Shown one piece after another: positions 40,193 to 47,053 of a DNA stretch of 64,000 nucleotides (position 1 is the stretch's first letter; every line of letters begins with the position of its first letter). Source of the DNA: Sideroxydans sp. (GTDB lineage Bacteria > Pseudomonadota > Gammaproteobacteria > Burkholderiales > Gallionellaceae); NCBI GenBank assembly GCA_016124455.1, contig WGNQ01000001.1, positions 124,001 through 188,000 on the forward strand, written 5' to 3'. A program made the position numbers and the translations under genes. Under the pieces are notes generated by a model. It ran no database searches. It was given only the letters and a program-made list of their open reading frames with translations, and was not told the DNA's origin.

Positions 40193-40217
40193 ATCTAATA
40201 TATCCGGGGGGAATCAC

Positions 40218-40682
40218 ATGAAAAAAATGGCAATCATTGCTACCAAAGGCACACTGGACATGGCTTATCCGCCGTTCATCCTCGCCTCGACCGCCGCTGC
40301 GCTGGGCTACGAAGTACAGATATTCTTCACTTTTTACGGATTGCAATTGCTGCGCAAGGATCTTTCCGACGTGAAGATCAGCCCGCTGGCCAATCCGGCC
40401 ATGCCGATGCCCGTCCCGATGCCGGTAATGGTACAAATGCTGCCCGGCATGGAAACCATGGCGACCATGATGATGAAAGACAAGCTGAAGAAGAAAGGGG
40501 TCGCTTCGCTGGAAGAATTGCGCGACCTGTGCCTGGAAGCCGACGTCAAGTTCGTCGCCTGTCAAATGACCGTTGACCTGTTTGAGTTCGAAAAGAGCGA
40601 TTTCATTGATAACATCGAATATGGCGGCGCAGCCACATTCATGGAATTCGCTGGTGACACCGACATCTGTCTGTTCGTTTAA
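40218..40682 (+). CDS. dsrE2: DsrE2-family sulfur relay protein
   Basis: A 154-residue DsrE/peroxiredoxin-like protein: IIATKGTLDMAYPPFILASTAAALGYEV opening, Met/Pro-rich middle, and the conserved Cys in KFVACQMTVDLFEF (about 116). The hydrophobic middle may associate with the membrane, as proposed for DsrE2. The rhodanese-TusA-DsrE2 set is a known persulfide relay. Confidence 0.92.
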   Translation: MKKMAIIATKGTLDMAYPPFILASTAAALGYEVQIFFTFYGLQLLRKDLSDVKISPLANPAMPMPVPMPVMVQMLPGMETMATMMMKDKLKKKGVASLEELRDLCLEADVKFVACQMTVDLFEFEKSDFIDNIEYGGAATFMEFAGDTDICLFV

Positions 40683-40708
40683 CGACTGGCGGCAAAGGCG
40701 TACACTTA

Positions 40709-40742
40709 CCCCGGCAATCTGCTTGTTTAAGCAAAGCCGGGG
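40709..40742 (+). terminator. Hairpin after dsrE2
   Basis: Nested stems: ccccggc (40709-40715) with gccgggg (40736-40742), and tgctt with aagca inside around a gttt loop. No T run follows, so it may slow decay rather than terminate. A second palindrome, ggccattgatggcc, abuts at 40741-40754. Confidence 0.5.
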
Positions 40743-40804
40743 CCATTGATGGCCACCAAACCCATCAATGAGTTGCGATCAATAATTACGCAGGGAGGGT
40801 AACC

Positions 40805-42076
40805 ATGGCACATATTGTGATTCTTGGAGCCGGGATTGGCGGCATGCCAATGGCTTATGAGATGCAGGAAAAAATCCGCAAGGAGGATAAGGTAACCGTC
40901 ATTTCCAACTCGGACAGCTTCCAGTTTGTTCCTTCCAACCCTTGGGTAGGCGTCAAATGGCGTACCCGTGAAGACATCACCTTCCCTATCCGCCCCTACC
41001 TCGAGCGCAAGGGTATCAGCTTCATCGCGGTCGGCGCCAAGCGCGTACACCCTGACAAAAACCAGATCGAATTGGAAAACGGTGAAATTGTCGATTACGA
41101 CTATCTGGTCATTGCCACCGGCCCGAAGCTGGCCTTTGACGAAATCGAAGGTTTGGGGCCACATGGCGGTTTCACCCATTCGGTGTGCCATATCGATCAC
41201 GCGATGAAATCCAACAACGAATGGGAAGATTTTGTCAAAAATCCGGGCCCCATCGTGGTCGGCGCAGTACAGGGGGCATCCTGCTTCGGCCCGGCCTACG
41301 AATATGCATTCATCATGGAAACCGACCTGCGCCGCCGCAAGATCCGCAACAAGGTGCCGATGACATTCGTGACTTCCGAACCCTATATCGGCCACCTCGG
41401 CCTGGGGGGCGTGGGCGACTCCAAGGGCATCATGGAATCTGCGATGCGCGACAAGCATATCAAATGGATATGCAATGCCAAAACCACCAAGATCGAAGCC
41501 GGCAAGATGTACGTCACCGAGCATGACGATCAGGGCAACGTCAAAAAGGAACACGTCCTCCCGTTTAACTATTCGATGATGTTGCCTGCATTCAAGGGTA
41601 TCGATGCAGTATTCGGCATTGAGGGGCTGACCAATCCGCGCGGCTTCATCCTGGTCGACCAGAACCAGCGCAACCCGAAATACAAGAACATCTACTCGGT
41701 TGGTGTCTGCGTCGCCATTCCGCCGGTGGAAGCCACTCCGATCCCGACCGGCACACCCAAGACCGGCTACATGATTGAATCCATGGTCACCGCGACTGCA
41801 GAAAACATCGAGGCCGAACTGCATGGCCAGGAACCGACCAGTACCGCAACCTGGAATGCAATTTGCCTGGCTGATTTCGGTGACGGCGGCATAGCCTTCG
41901 TTGCATTGCCGCAGATTCCTCCGCGCAATGTCAACAAATTCTACGAAGGCAAATGGGTGCACACCGCCAAAATCGCCTTTGAGAAATACTTTATCCGCAA
42001 GATGAAAAAAGGCACGTCGGAGCCGTTCTATGAAAAGTCCATCCTCAAGGCCATGGGCATCGAGAAATTAAAATAG
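40805..42076 (+). CDS. sqr: Sulfide:quinone oxidoreductase
   Basis: A 423-residue FAD protein that oxidises sulfide to sulfane sulfur and reduces quinone at the membrane. The N-terminal dinucleotide fold is VILGAGIGGMPMAYE. Cysteines 128, 160 (QGASCFGPAYE) and 354 (NAICLADFGDGG) sit at nearly the same positions as the three redox cysteines of the Acidithiobacillus enzyme (128, 160, 356; from memory). The amphipathic C-terminus would anchor it. It stands alone with a gggaggg ribosome site, downstream of tusA-dsrE2. Confidence 0.88.
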   Translation: MAHIVILGAGIGGMPMAYEMQEKIRKEDKVTVISNSDSFQFVPSNPWVGVKWRTREDITFPIRPYLERKGISFIAVGAKRVHPDKNQIELENGEIVDYDYLVIATGPKLAFDEIEGLGPHGGFTHSVCHIDHAMKSNNEWEDFVKNPGPIVVGAVQGASCFGPAYEYAFIMETDLRRRKIRNKVPMTFVTSEPYIGHLGLGGVGDSKGIMESAMRDKHIKWICNAKTTKIEAGKMYVTEHDDQGNVKKEHVLPFNYSMMLPAFKGIDAVFGIEGLTNPRGFILVDQNQRNPKYKNIYSVGVCVAIPPVEATPIPTGTPKTGYMIESMVTATAENIEAELHGQEPTSTATWNAICLADFGDGGIAFVALPQIPPRNVNKFYEGKWVHTAKIAFEKYFIRKMKKGTSEPFYEKSILKAMGIEKLK

Positions 42077-42146
42077 CAGCAGATTAATGCAGCAAAAAAT
42101 GGTGCCGGATCATACCGGCGCTACTTTCACAACGATGGGGGGAAAC

Positions 42147-43403
42147 ATGATCAAGCAAAAAGTATTAGTATCGGTACTGATCGCTGGCGGACTTATATCG
42201 CCGCTGGCACATGCCACTGATGGTTATTTTTCGCATGGCTACGGCATGAAAGCAAAGGGGATGGGCGGCGCAGGGATTGCCTTGCCACAGGATGCACTTG
42301 CTGCTGCGACCAACCCTGCCGGCATGGTCATGGTCGGCGACCGTATCGACTTTGGGATCGATTACTTCAAGCCGACACGCAGCGCGCAAACCGTCGGTAC
42401 CGCAGGCGGTACCGGTGCGCTTGACCAGAGCCTGAACGGGAACGGAACTTCCAGCTTCCTTATTCCCGAATTTGGCTATAACAAAATGATTAGTTCGGAT
42501 ACCTCACTGGGCATTGCCGTCTACGGCAACGGGGGGATGAACACCACTTACACTTCCAATGTTAAGCTGTTCGGCACGACTAACGCGGGTATCGATATGA
42601 GCCAGTTGTTCATTGCCCCGACCTGGGCAATGAAACTCAACCCGACCAACGCCGTCGGTGTTTCACTGAACCTCGCCTACCAGATCTTCGCTGCCAGTGG
42701 CGCCCAGAATTTCGCCGCCACCCCACCCTCCAGCGCACCAGCCAATGTCACCGATTTGGGGCATGACCACTCGACAGGCTGGGGACTGCGATTCGGCTGG
42801 ACCGGAGAGGTAACACCTACCGTTACTGTTGGCGCGACCTACCAGACCAAAACCAAGATGAGCAAGTTCAGCAAGTATCAGGGCTTCTTTGCTGAGCAGG
42901 GCGGTTTCGACATTCCGGCGAATTTTGGCTTTGGCGTTGCCGTGAAAGCGACACCGGACGTCACCGTAGCGGCAGATCTGGAGCGCATCCAATACAGCGG
43001 CGTTGCATCTGTCGGCAACCCTCTGCTGCCAAATCTGACGACCAGCCTGCTGGGTACCGCAGGTGGCGCCGGATTCGGCTGGAAAGACCAGACCATCCTC
43101 AAGCTGGGCGTGAGCTACAAATACCAGCCTGACCTGGTGTTGCGCGCCGGCTATAACCACGGTACGGCAGTCATTCCAAGCAGCGAGACCTTCTTCAACA
43201 TTTTCGCTCCGGCCACGGTGCAGGATCATTTGACGCTGGGCGCAACCTACACGCTTGCCAACAAAGCGGAGCTGACGGTCGCCTATATGCACGCGTTCAA
43301 GAAAACCATTAACGGCACAAACTCGATTCCTGTCGCATACGGCGGCGGGGAGGCCAACCTGTCCATGTACCAGGATTCGATCGGTATTGCTTACGGCTGG
43401 TAA
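42147..43403 (+). CDS. FadL/OmpP1-family outer-membrane transporter
   Basis: A 418-residue outer-membrane beta-barrel with a cleavable signal (MIKQKVLVSVLIAGGLISPLAHA) and the FadL hatch sequence (HGYGMKAKGMGGAGIALPQDALAAATNPAGM). It ends in a terminal aromatic residue (YGW). I start at ATG 42147 behind ggggggaa; 20 extra upstream residues in frame have no signal character. FadL proteins pass hydrophobic compounds. Between sqr and the dsr locus, a role with hydrophobic sulfur species is conceivable but unproven. Confidence 0.9.
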   Translation: MIKQKVLVSVLIAGGLISPLAHATDGYFSHGYGMKAKGMGGAGIALPQDALAAATNPAGMVMVGDRIDFGIDYFKPTRSAQTVGTAGGTGALDQSLNGNGTSSFLIPEFGYNKMISSDTSLGIAVYGNGGMNTTYTSNVKLFGTTNAGIDMSQLFIAPTWAMKLNPTNAVGVSLNLAYQIFAASGAQNFAATPPSSAPANVTDLGHDHSTGWGLRFGWTGEVTPTVTVGATYQTKTKMSKFSKYQGFFAEQGGFDIPANFGFGVAVKATPDVTVAADLERIQYSGVASVGNPLLPNLTTSLLGTAGGAGFGWKDQTILKLGVSYKYQPDLVLRAGYNHGTAVIPSSETFFNIFAPATVQDHLTLGATYTLANKAELTVAYMHAFKKTINGTNSIPVAYGGGEANLSMYQDSIGIAYGW

Positions 43404-43435
43404 GAAACAGCCCTCCGCATTATCAATATAATCCG

Positions 43436-43463
43436 GCCCGCCCCTGATCAGGGCGGGCTTTTT
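43436..43463. terminator. Terminator between the FadL-like gene and the accessory operon
   Basis: An eight-bp GC stem (43436-43443 with 43451-43458) with a seven-base loop, followed by ttttta. It ends the plus-strand porin gene and faces the convergent minus-strand operon. Confidence 0.85.
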
Positions 43464-43501
43464 ATTGGCCAGGACGCGGGAAAATCAGACAGGGCAAAAA
43501 C

Positions 43502-44380
43502 TCAACTGCCGGCAATGCGATCAAGATAGCGCGCGCGATAAAGCAGGCGCGAAGTGTCCACATCATCGCTGAATGCTGCACGGTCGTGCAGCACGTTGTT
43601 GCACAGCAGCCCCATGCCTGGTTCAAGCCGCGCATGCAGAATATAGGGAGAATCAATGGCCAGCAATTTCTCCAGCGCGGCCACAGCCGCCAGCGTGGCA
43701 GCATCCTGCTTCCAGAGTATGCTGCGGGTGCGCGCGGTATAGCGCATGTGCAGGCTCCCGGTCTCCTCATCCCACGAGAACACCGGCCCGGCCTGCTCTA
43801 GGCGAACCCCGTCGCTTTCATCCACCCGCTCCGGGATAGTCATCGCATCCGGTTGCATCAGCGCATGGACATATTCCGGATTTTCGTCGCGCAGCAACAA
43901 GTAGGCCAGTTCGTGATCCAGCAGCCGGTTCCCGCCGCCCTCGGCCGCACTACGCACACAGTGCAGCACCATGCCGCGGATAGTCCGCTGCGGCGGATTA
44001 TAGTAACCGTCGGTATGCCACTTGATCGGCCGGTTGGTGTAGGGAATATAGGACTCGCGAGGCTCACCGCTGCTGACCTTGATTTCAGAAATGCCATCTT
44101 CATCGGCCAGCCAGTTGGCATCCAGCCTGTGCAGCCCGAACTGGGGGCCGAGCATGCGCAAAATACCGGAATCCTCATCATGCAACTGGCCGGCATAAAC
44201 CACCATATTGCAGCGGCGAACATGCGCCAGCAGTTCGTCGCGTTCGGCCTGACTCAATGCGCGTGGGTCACGCACCTCGACTATGAGTTCTTCCGCCGCT
44301 TGCGGTGCCTGCTCGAGCTTGCGCTCGCGCCAGGCCGCATAGGCTTCGGCATTGTGCAAATCGAATGGAGACGAATTCAA
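43502..44380 (-). CDS. TauD/TfdA-family 2-oxoglutarate-dependent dioxygenase
   Basis: A 292-residue non-haem iron oxygenase. The metal motif H-x-D is in IKWHTDGYYN, with the distal His in NNVLHDRAAF and the 2-oxoglutarate Arg probably in the following LLYRARYLDR. Family members hydroxylate taurine, sulfonates, sulfate esters or other small molecules. It is last in a minus-strand operon of sulfur-relay genes, so an organosulfur substrate is a reasonable guess only. Start TTG 44380 with a gagg site six bases upstream. Confidence 0.82.
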   Translation of the reverse strand: MNSSPFDLHNAEAYAAWRERKLEQAPQAAEELIVEVRDPRALSQAERDELLAHVRRCNMVVYAGQLHDEDSGILRMLGPQFGLHRLDANWLADEDGISEIKVSSGEPRESYIPYTNRPIKWHTDGYYNPPQRTIRGMVLHCVRSAAEGGGNRLLDHELAYLLLRDENPEYVHALMQPDAMTIPERVDESDGVRLEQAGPVFSWDEETGSLHMRYTARTRSILWKQDAATLAAVAALEKLLAIDSPYILHARLEPGMGLLCNNVLHDRAAFSDDVDTSRLLYRARYLDRIAGS

Positions 44381-44392
44381 GAGCGGCCTCGA

Positions 44393-44989
44393 TCAATCCG
44401 CACCGACACCACTGCTGCGCCGCCGTGATGACGGCGCATTGTCAAACAAGCCGCGCATGGCCTTTTCCAGCGTTTCCACCGCTTCGGGAGCCTCGATTGC
44501 CATGAGCTGATCCGTCACCCAATACCGGTCACGCTCATCCATCACCTCCTCCATCACATAGCCCAGATGGCGCATAAAGGAAAAATTCTCCTCGTTTTCG
44601 CCATACTCGAACTCTGCGTACTCGCCGGCACGCTGGTTCAGGCGTTCGATGAACGCAGCCTTGTGCTCGCCGGCCATACCTCCCAGCAACCGGCTCCAGT
44701 TGTCGGACAGGTTTTCGCCGACACGATTGGCCAGCATGCTGGTAAAGGCCACACGCGCTTCCCCGCTCATCCGCCGGTATGCGATGCGGTCGGCAACCTG
44801 TACCAGGAAAATCAGGAATTCTGACAGGAAGGAAAAGTACTGCGCACCCACGGCAATTTCGAAATCGGCATTGCGCATGCTCCTCAGCGCATTCTCGCCG
44901 ATGCGCCAGACGATAAAGGCCACTGCACTGGCATTCTCTTCCGGCGTCCTGGCCTTGCCGCTCTTGAACCACTGGCTTTTGACGCGCAT
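44393..44989 (-). CDS. Conserved-looking protein of unknown function (198 aa)
   Basis: I do not recognise this protein. It is acidic and mostly helical, soluble, with no Cys, no signal peptide and no clear membrane helix. Aromatic/acidic stretches such as EYAEFEYGENEENFSF and DERDRYWVTDQLM stand out, and an Arg/Ser cluster ends it. ATG 44989 follows ggag. It sits between the double-TusA gene and the dioxygenase in the same operon. Confidence 0.75.
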   Translation of the reverse strand: MRVKSQWFKSGKARTPEENASAVAFIVWRIGENALRSMRNADFEIAVGAQYFSFLSEFLIFLVQVADRIAYRRMSGEARVAFTSMLANRVGENLSDNWSRLLGGMAGEHKAAFIERLNQRAGEYAEFEYGENEENFSFMRHLGYVMEEVMDERDRYWVTDQLMAIEAPEAVETLEKAMRGLFDNAPSSRRRSSGVGAD

Positions 44990-45020
44990 CAGGCCTGCTC
45001 CTCAATACAACGATTTAGCA

Positions 45021-45497
45021 TCAGCCCTTCTGGATGTAGAACTCATATTCGCCAGCGCCCACTTCGACCGTTTCGAGTATCTTCATTTCGGTCGCATCGG
45101 CCCATCCCGTAATATCTGAGCGTATGCCCGGACAATTGCTGACCAGCTTCAGCACCTCGCCGGGGCTCATGCCATTCAGCAGCTTCTTGGCCTCGACGAT
45201 GGGACCAGGACAGAGCACGCCGCGGATATCCAGCAACACATTGGCCTTGCGTACATGCCCCTTGCCCTTCTGGATGTAATAGCCGGTACCGCCATCCGGA
45301 CGCTTTTCCGTCTTCAGCACCTGGTTGCCCGTCTGCTTGGCCCAGGCAAACAAGTCATCCTGCGTACCCGGGCAGTCCGACACCAGCAGCAGGATCTGTC
45401 CGGCCTCAAGATCGTCGACCATGCGCTTGGCGCCAAGCAGCGGTCCCGGGCAGGTCAGTCCTTTCAAATCCAGCACAACATTGGCTGTATCCATCAT
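45021..45497 (-). CDS. Tandem two-domain TusA-family sulfurtransferase
   Basis: A 158-residue protein made of two TusA-like domains in one chain. Each has the redox motif Cys-Pro-Gly-Pro: C16 in LKGLTCPGPLLGAKR and C96 in IRGVLCPGPIVEAKK. Each also has a second Cys-Pro-Gly (DCPGTQDD and NCPGIRSD) about 26 residues later, and each ends with a YYIQKG or FYIQKG strand. Normal TusA is one 75-80-residue domain. The pair of extra cysteines per domain is unusual and could allow intramolecular sulfur transfer. ATG 45497 has a gaggaa site. Confidence 0.88.
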   Translation of the reverse strand: MMDTANVVLDLKGLTCPGPLLGAKRMVDDLEAGQILLLVSDCPGTQDDLFAWAKQTGNQVLKTEKRPDGGTGYYIQKGKGHVRKANVLLDIRGVLCPGPIVEAKKLLNGMSPGEVLKLVSNCPGIRSDITGWADATEMKILETVEVGAGEYEFYIQKG

Positions 45498-45520
45498 TAT
45501 TTCCTCAATAGCCTGTAAAT

Positions 45521-45850
45521 TTAGTAACCGCCCTTGCCCAAAGGTTGCGGCAAACCGGCGACTTTGGCGCCCTGCTTGGCCGGCCCCAGCGGGAACAGGT
45601 CATACAGCGACTTGCTGTCCGCATCCGGCATGAATTCCTGCATCCCCTTCAACATGTTGCGGAAATTCGGCGTATGCCCGTGCTCGCGATACTCGTCACG
45701 CAGGTAACCAACGACCTGCCAGTGCGCCGGGGTCAATTCTATCCCTTCCGCCGCCGCAATGACCCTGACCGTTTCCTCATTGTAGTCCGGTTCCAGCAAA
45801 TAGCCCTCAGCATCGGTTTCCAGTTCAACGCCATCAACAGTGTAAGACAT
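45521..45850 (-). CDS. Cysteine-free DsrC/TusE paralogue (RspA-like)
   Basis: A 109-residue DsrC-fold protein. The end reads LYDLFPLGPAKQGAKVAGLPQPLGKGGY where DsrC (same window) has QACKIAGLPKPTGCV; both redox cysteines are thus replaced, by Ala and Lys. It cannot carry a DsrC-type trisulfide. Cys-less members have been described as RspA and proposed to be regulatory. I choose ATG 45850, eight bases after ggagg; a TTG six bases upstream is less likely. Confidence 0.88.
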   Translation of the reverse strand: MSYTVDGVELETDAEGYLLEPDYNEETVRVIAAAEGIELTPAHWQVVGYLRDEYREHGHTPNFRNMLKGMQEFMPDADSKSLYDLFPLGPAKQGAKVAGLPQPLGKGGY

Positions 45851-45910
45851 CCTCAAGCCCTCCTTCAGTACAATTGCCCAGAAATTCCAGTCAAACGCTC
45901 CTGTGCCGCC

Positions 45911-46513
45911 TCAATCGAGGCCGGCAATCTCCTTGTAGGGAACGAAAAGTCCGCAGCCATAGCGGCGCTCGCCCCCCAGCCCCATTTGTTGCAAACGCAG
46001 TGATCCCTCGGGTTTCAAATCATGCACCACCAGACTGTAGCCCGGGATGGTGCCCTCGCCGCCCCGCAACTCAACACGCTTGCCGCAGATCCATTTGCAG
46101 GGGATGTCCAGTTCGCTCAAGCGTGCGGACACTGCTGCCAGAAATTCTTCCTCGCCCTCGGCGCTGGCAACCAGGTGTGCATGCAGTGTCGGGTATGCCT
46201 GTAACAGCCGCTGCCGTGCTGCGCCCACCTGCAAGGCATGCCCGCCAACATCCAGCGTCTGCCCGGAAAGCTGCTGTGCCTGCTGCTGCAGCCTTTGCGG
46301 CAAGCGCAGCACCAGTTTGGCCCGCTGCGGCAGCAGCATGGCTGTATCGCTCTGCGAACCGCGCAACGGCAGCATACCTGCCAGTTCTTCGGCATCCAGC
46401 CAGGGCAGGGCACGTACCAGTTCCTGCCATAACACGGCAACATATTCACCGGGAAGCGAGCCGCCCTTCAGGTCATAGACTACGTCTATCATCTCCGCTG
46501 CATCGTCATTCAT
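45911..46513 (-). CDS. Cas6/Cmx6-like RNA-processing protein (no CRISPR nearby)
   Basis: A 200-residue protein resembling the Cas6/Cmx6 group of type I-MYXAN CRISPR systems. The opening is a V-x-Y-D-L-K-G-x-x-L-P strand, then LPWL, PLRGSQ and LVLRLP. The end has the SLRLQQMGLGGERRYGCGLFVPYKEI pattern, including the Gly-rich RNA-binding loop of RAMP proteins. Catalytic His candidates are less clear. ATG 46513 overlaps the previous gene by eight bases. No cas genes or repeats are in the window; all neighbours are sulfur genes. Recognition is by sequence pattern alone. Confidence 0.75.
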   Translation of the reverse strand: MNDDAAEMIDVVYDLKGGSLPGEYVAVLWQELVRALPWLDAEELAGMLPLRGSQSDTAMLLPQRAKLVLRLPQRLQQQAQQLSGQTLDVGGHALQVGAARQRLLQAYPTLHAHLVASAEGEEEFLAAVSARLSELDIPCKWICGKRVELRGGEGTIPGYSLVVHDLKPEGSLRLQQMGLGGERRYGCGLFVPYKEIAGLD

Positions 46514-46730
46514 CCGTTTTTTGCTCCTGCGTATCCGCCCAGCGCTGCATTGCAACGCCCCATTCCCGCGCCGTCAGCGGATCCACATCGAATATGGTGA
46601 AACGCTTGCCTTCGCGAATACGGATGCGCAGCATATTCATCCCCCCTTCGGCATGCTCAATCTGCTGCAATTCCACGGCCTGTCCGCCCAGCGGCACCAG
46701 AAATTTTCCCACCTCGATAATTTGCGCCAT
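46506..46730 (-). CDS. Small unknown protein, first gene of the accessory operon
   Basis: A 74-residue protein beginning MAQIIEVGKFLVPLGGQAVELQQIEH and rich in charged residues after that (LRIRIREGKRFTIFDVD). No Cys and no signal. I do not recognise a named function. It starts at ATG 46730 with a ggaga site and overlaps the Cas6-like gene, so the two are probably translated together. Confidence 0.7.
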   Translation of the reverse strand: MAQIIEVGKFLVPLGGQAVELQQIEHAEGGMNMLRIRIREGKRFTIFDVDPLTAREWGVAMQRWADTQEQKTDE

Positions 46731-47053
46731 TTCTCCACCATTTCATATAGATAACCAACCATCAACCTTGCCGGCTGGCGTAACATTTGCGTACGATATT
46801 GAGCGCAATATGAGGCGCCTGCGTCTATAGCCTATACAGGGGAAGATGGCATAACACCACAGGGGGAAACATCCCCCCCATTCGGGCTATTTAACATCTC
46901 GACAAGATGCGTCACCATGCGAGCTAAATTAGGATTTGCTGAATTGCCTGCGCAGCTGCGGCCAATTGAGTAAACCACATTCCCGGGGAACCGGGTAACC
47001 TGGAACTTCGCACCAGCACGCAACCTGGGCGACACGAAACGAAAGGAAGATTC
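46731..47053. promoter_or_regulatory. Divergent promoter region of the accessory operon and dsrA
   Basis: A 323-bp region without genes. Toward dsrA it holds a dyad (CCCCCCA-TT-CGGGCTA, CCC at 46877-46879, then TTTAA). Toward the minus-strand operon it holds TCCCCTG-TA-TAGGCTA followed by TAGACGC. The 13 bases at 46821-46833 (minus strand AGGCTATAGACGC) match site 2 upstream of tusA exactly. It is unusually rich in C and G runs. It probably contains both promoters. I looked for CRISPR-like repeats here and found none. Confidence 0.65.

Noticed and set aside
46506-46730. DsrR or DsrS among the small genes
   Set aside because: No IscA-like cysteine motif (DsrR) and no protein of DsrS size or pattern is present; the genes after dsrN are YbiB-like and cysG.
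46506-47053. CRISPR array next to the Cas6-like gene
   Set aside because: No repeated unit of 25-40 bp with spacers exists there or elsewhere that I could see in the window.
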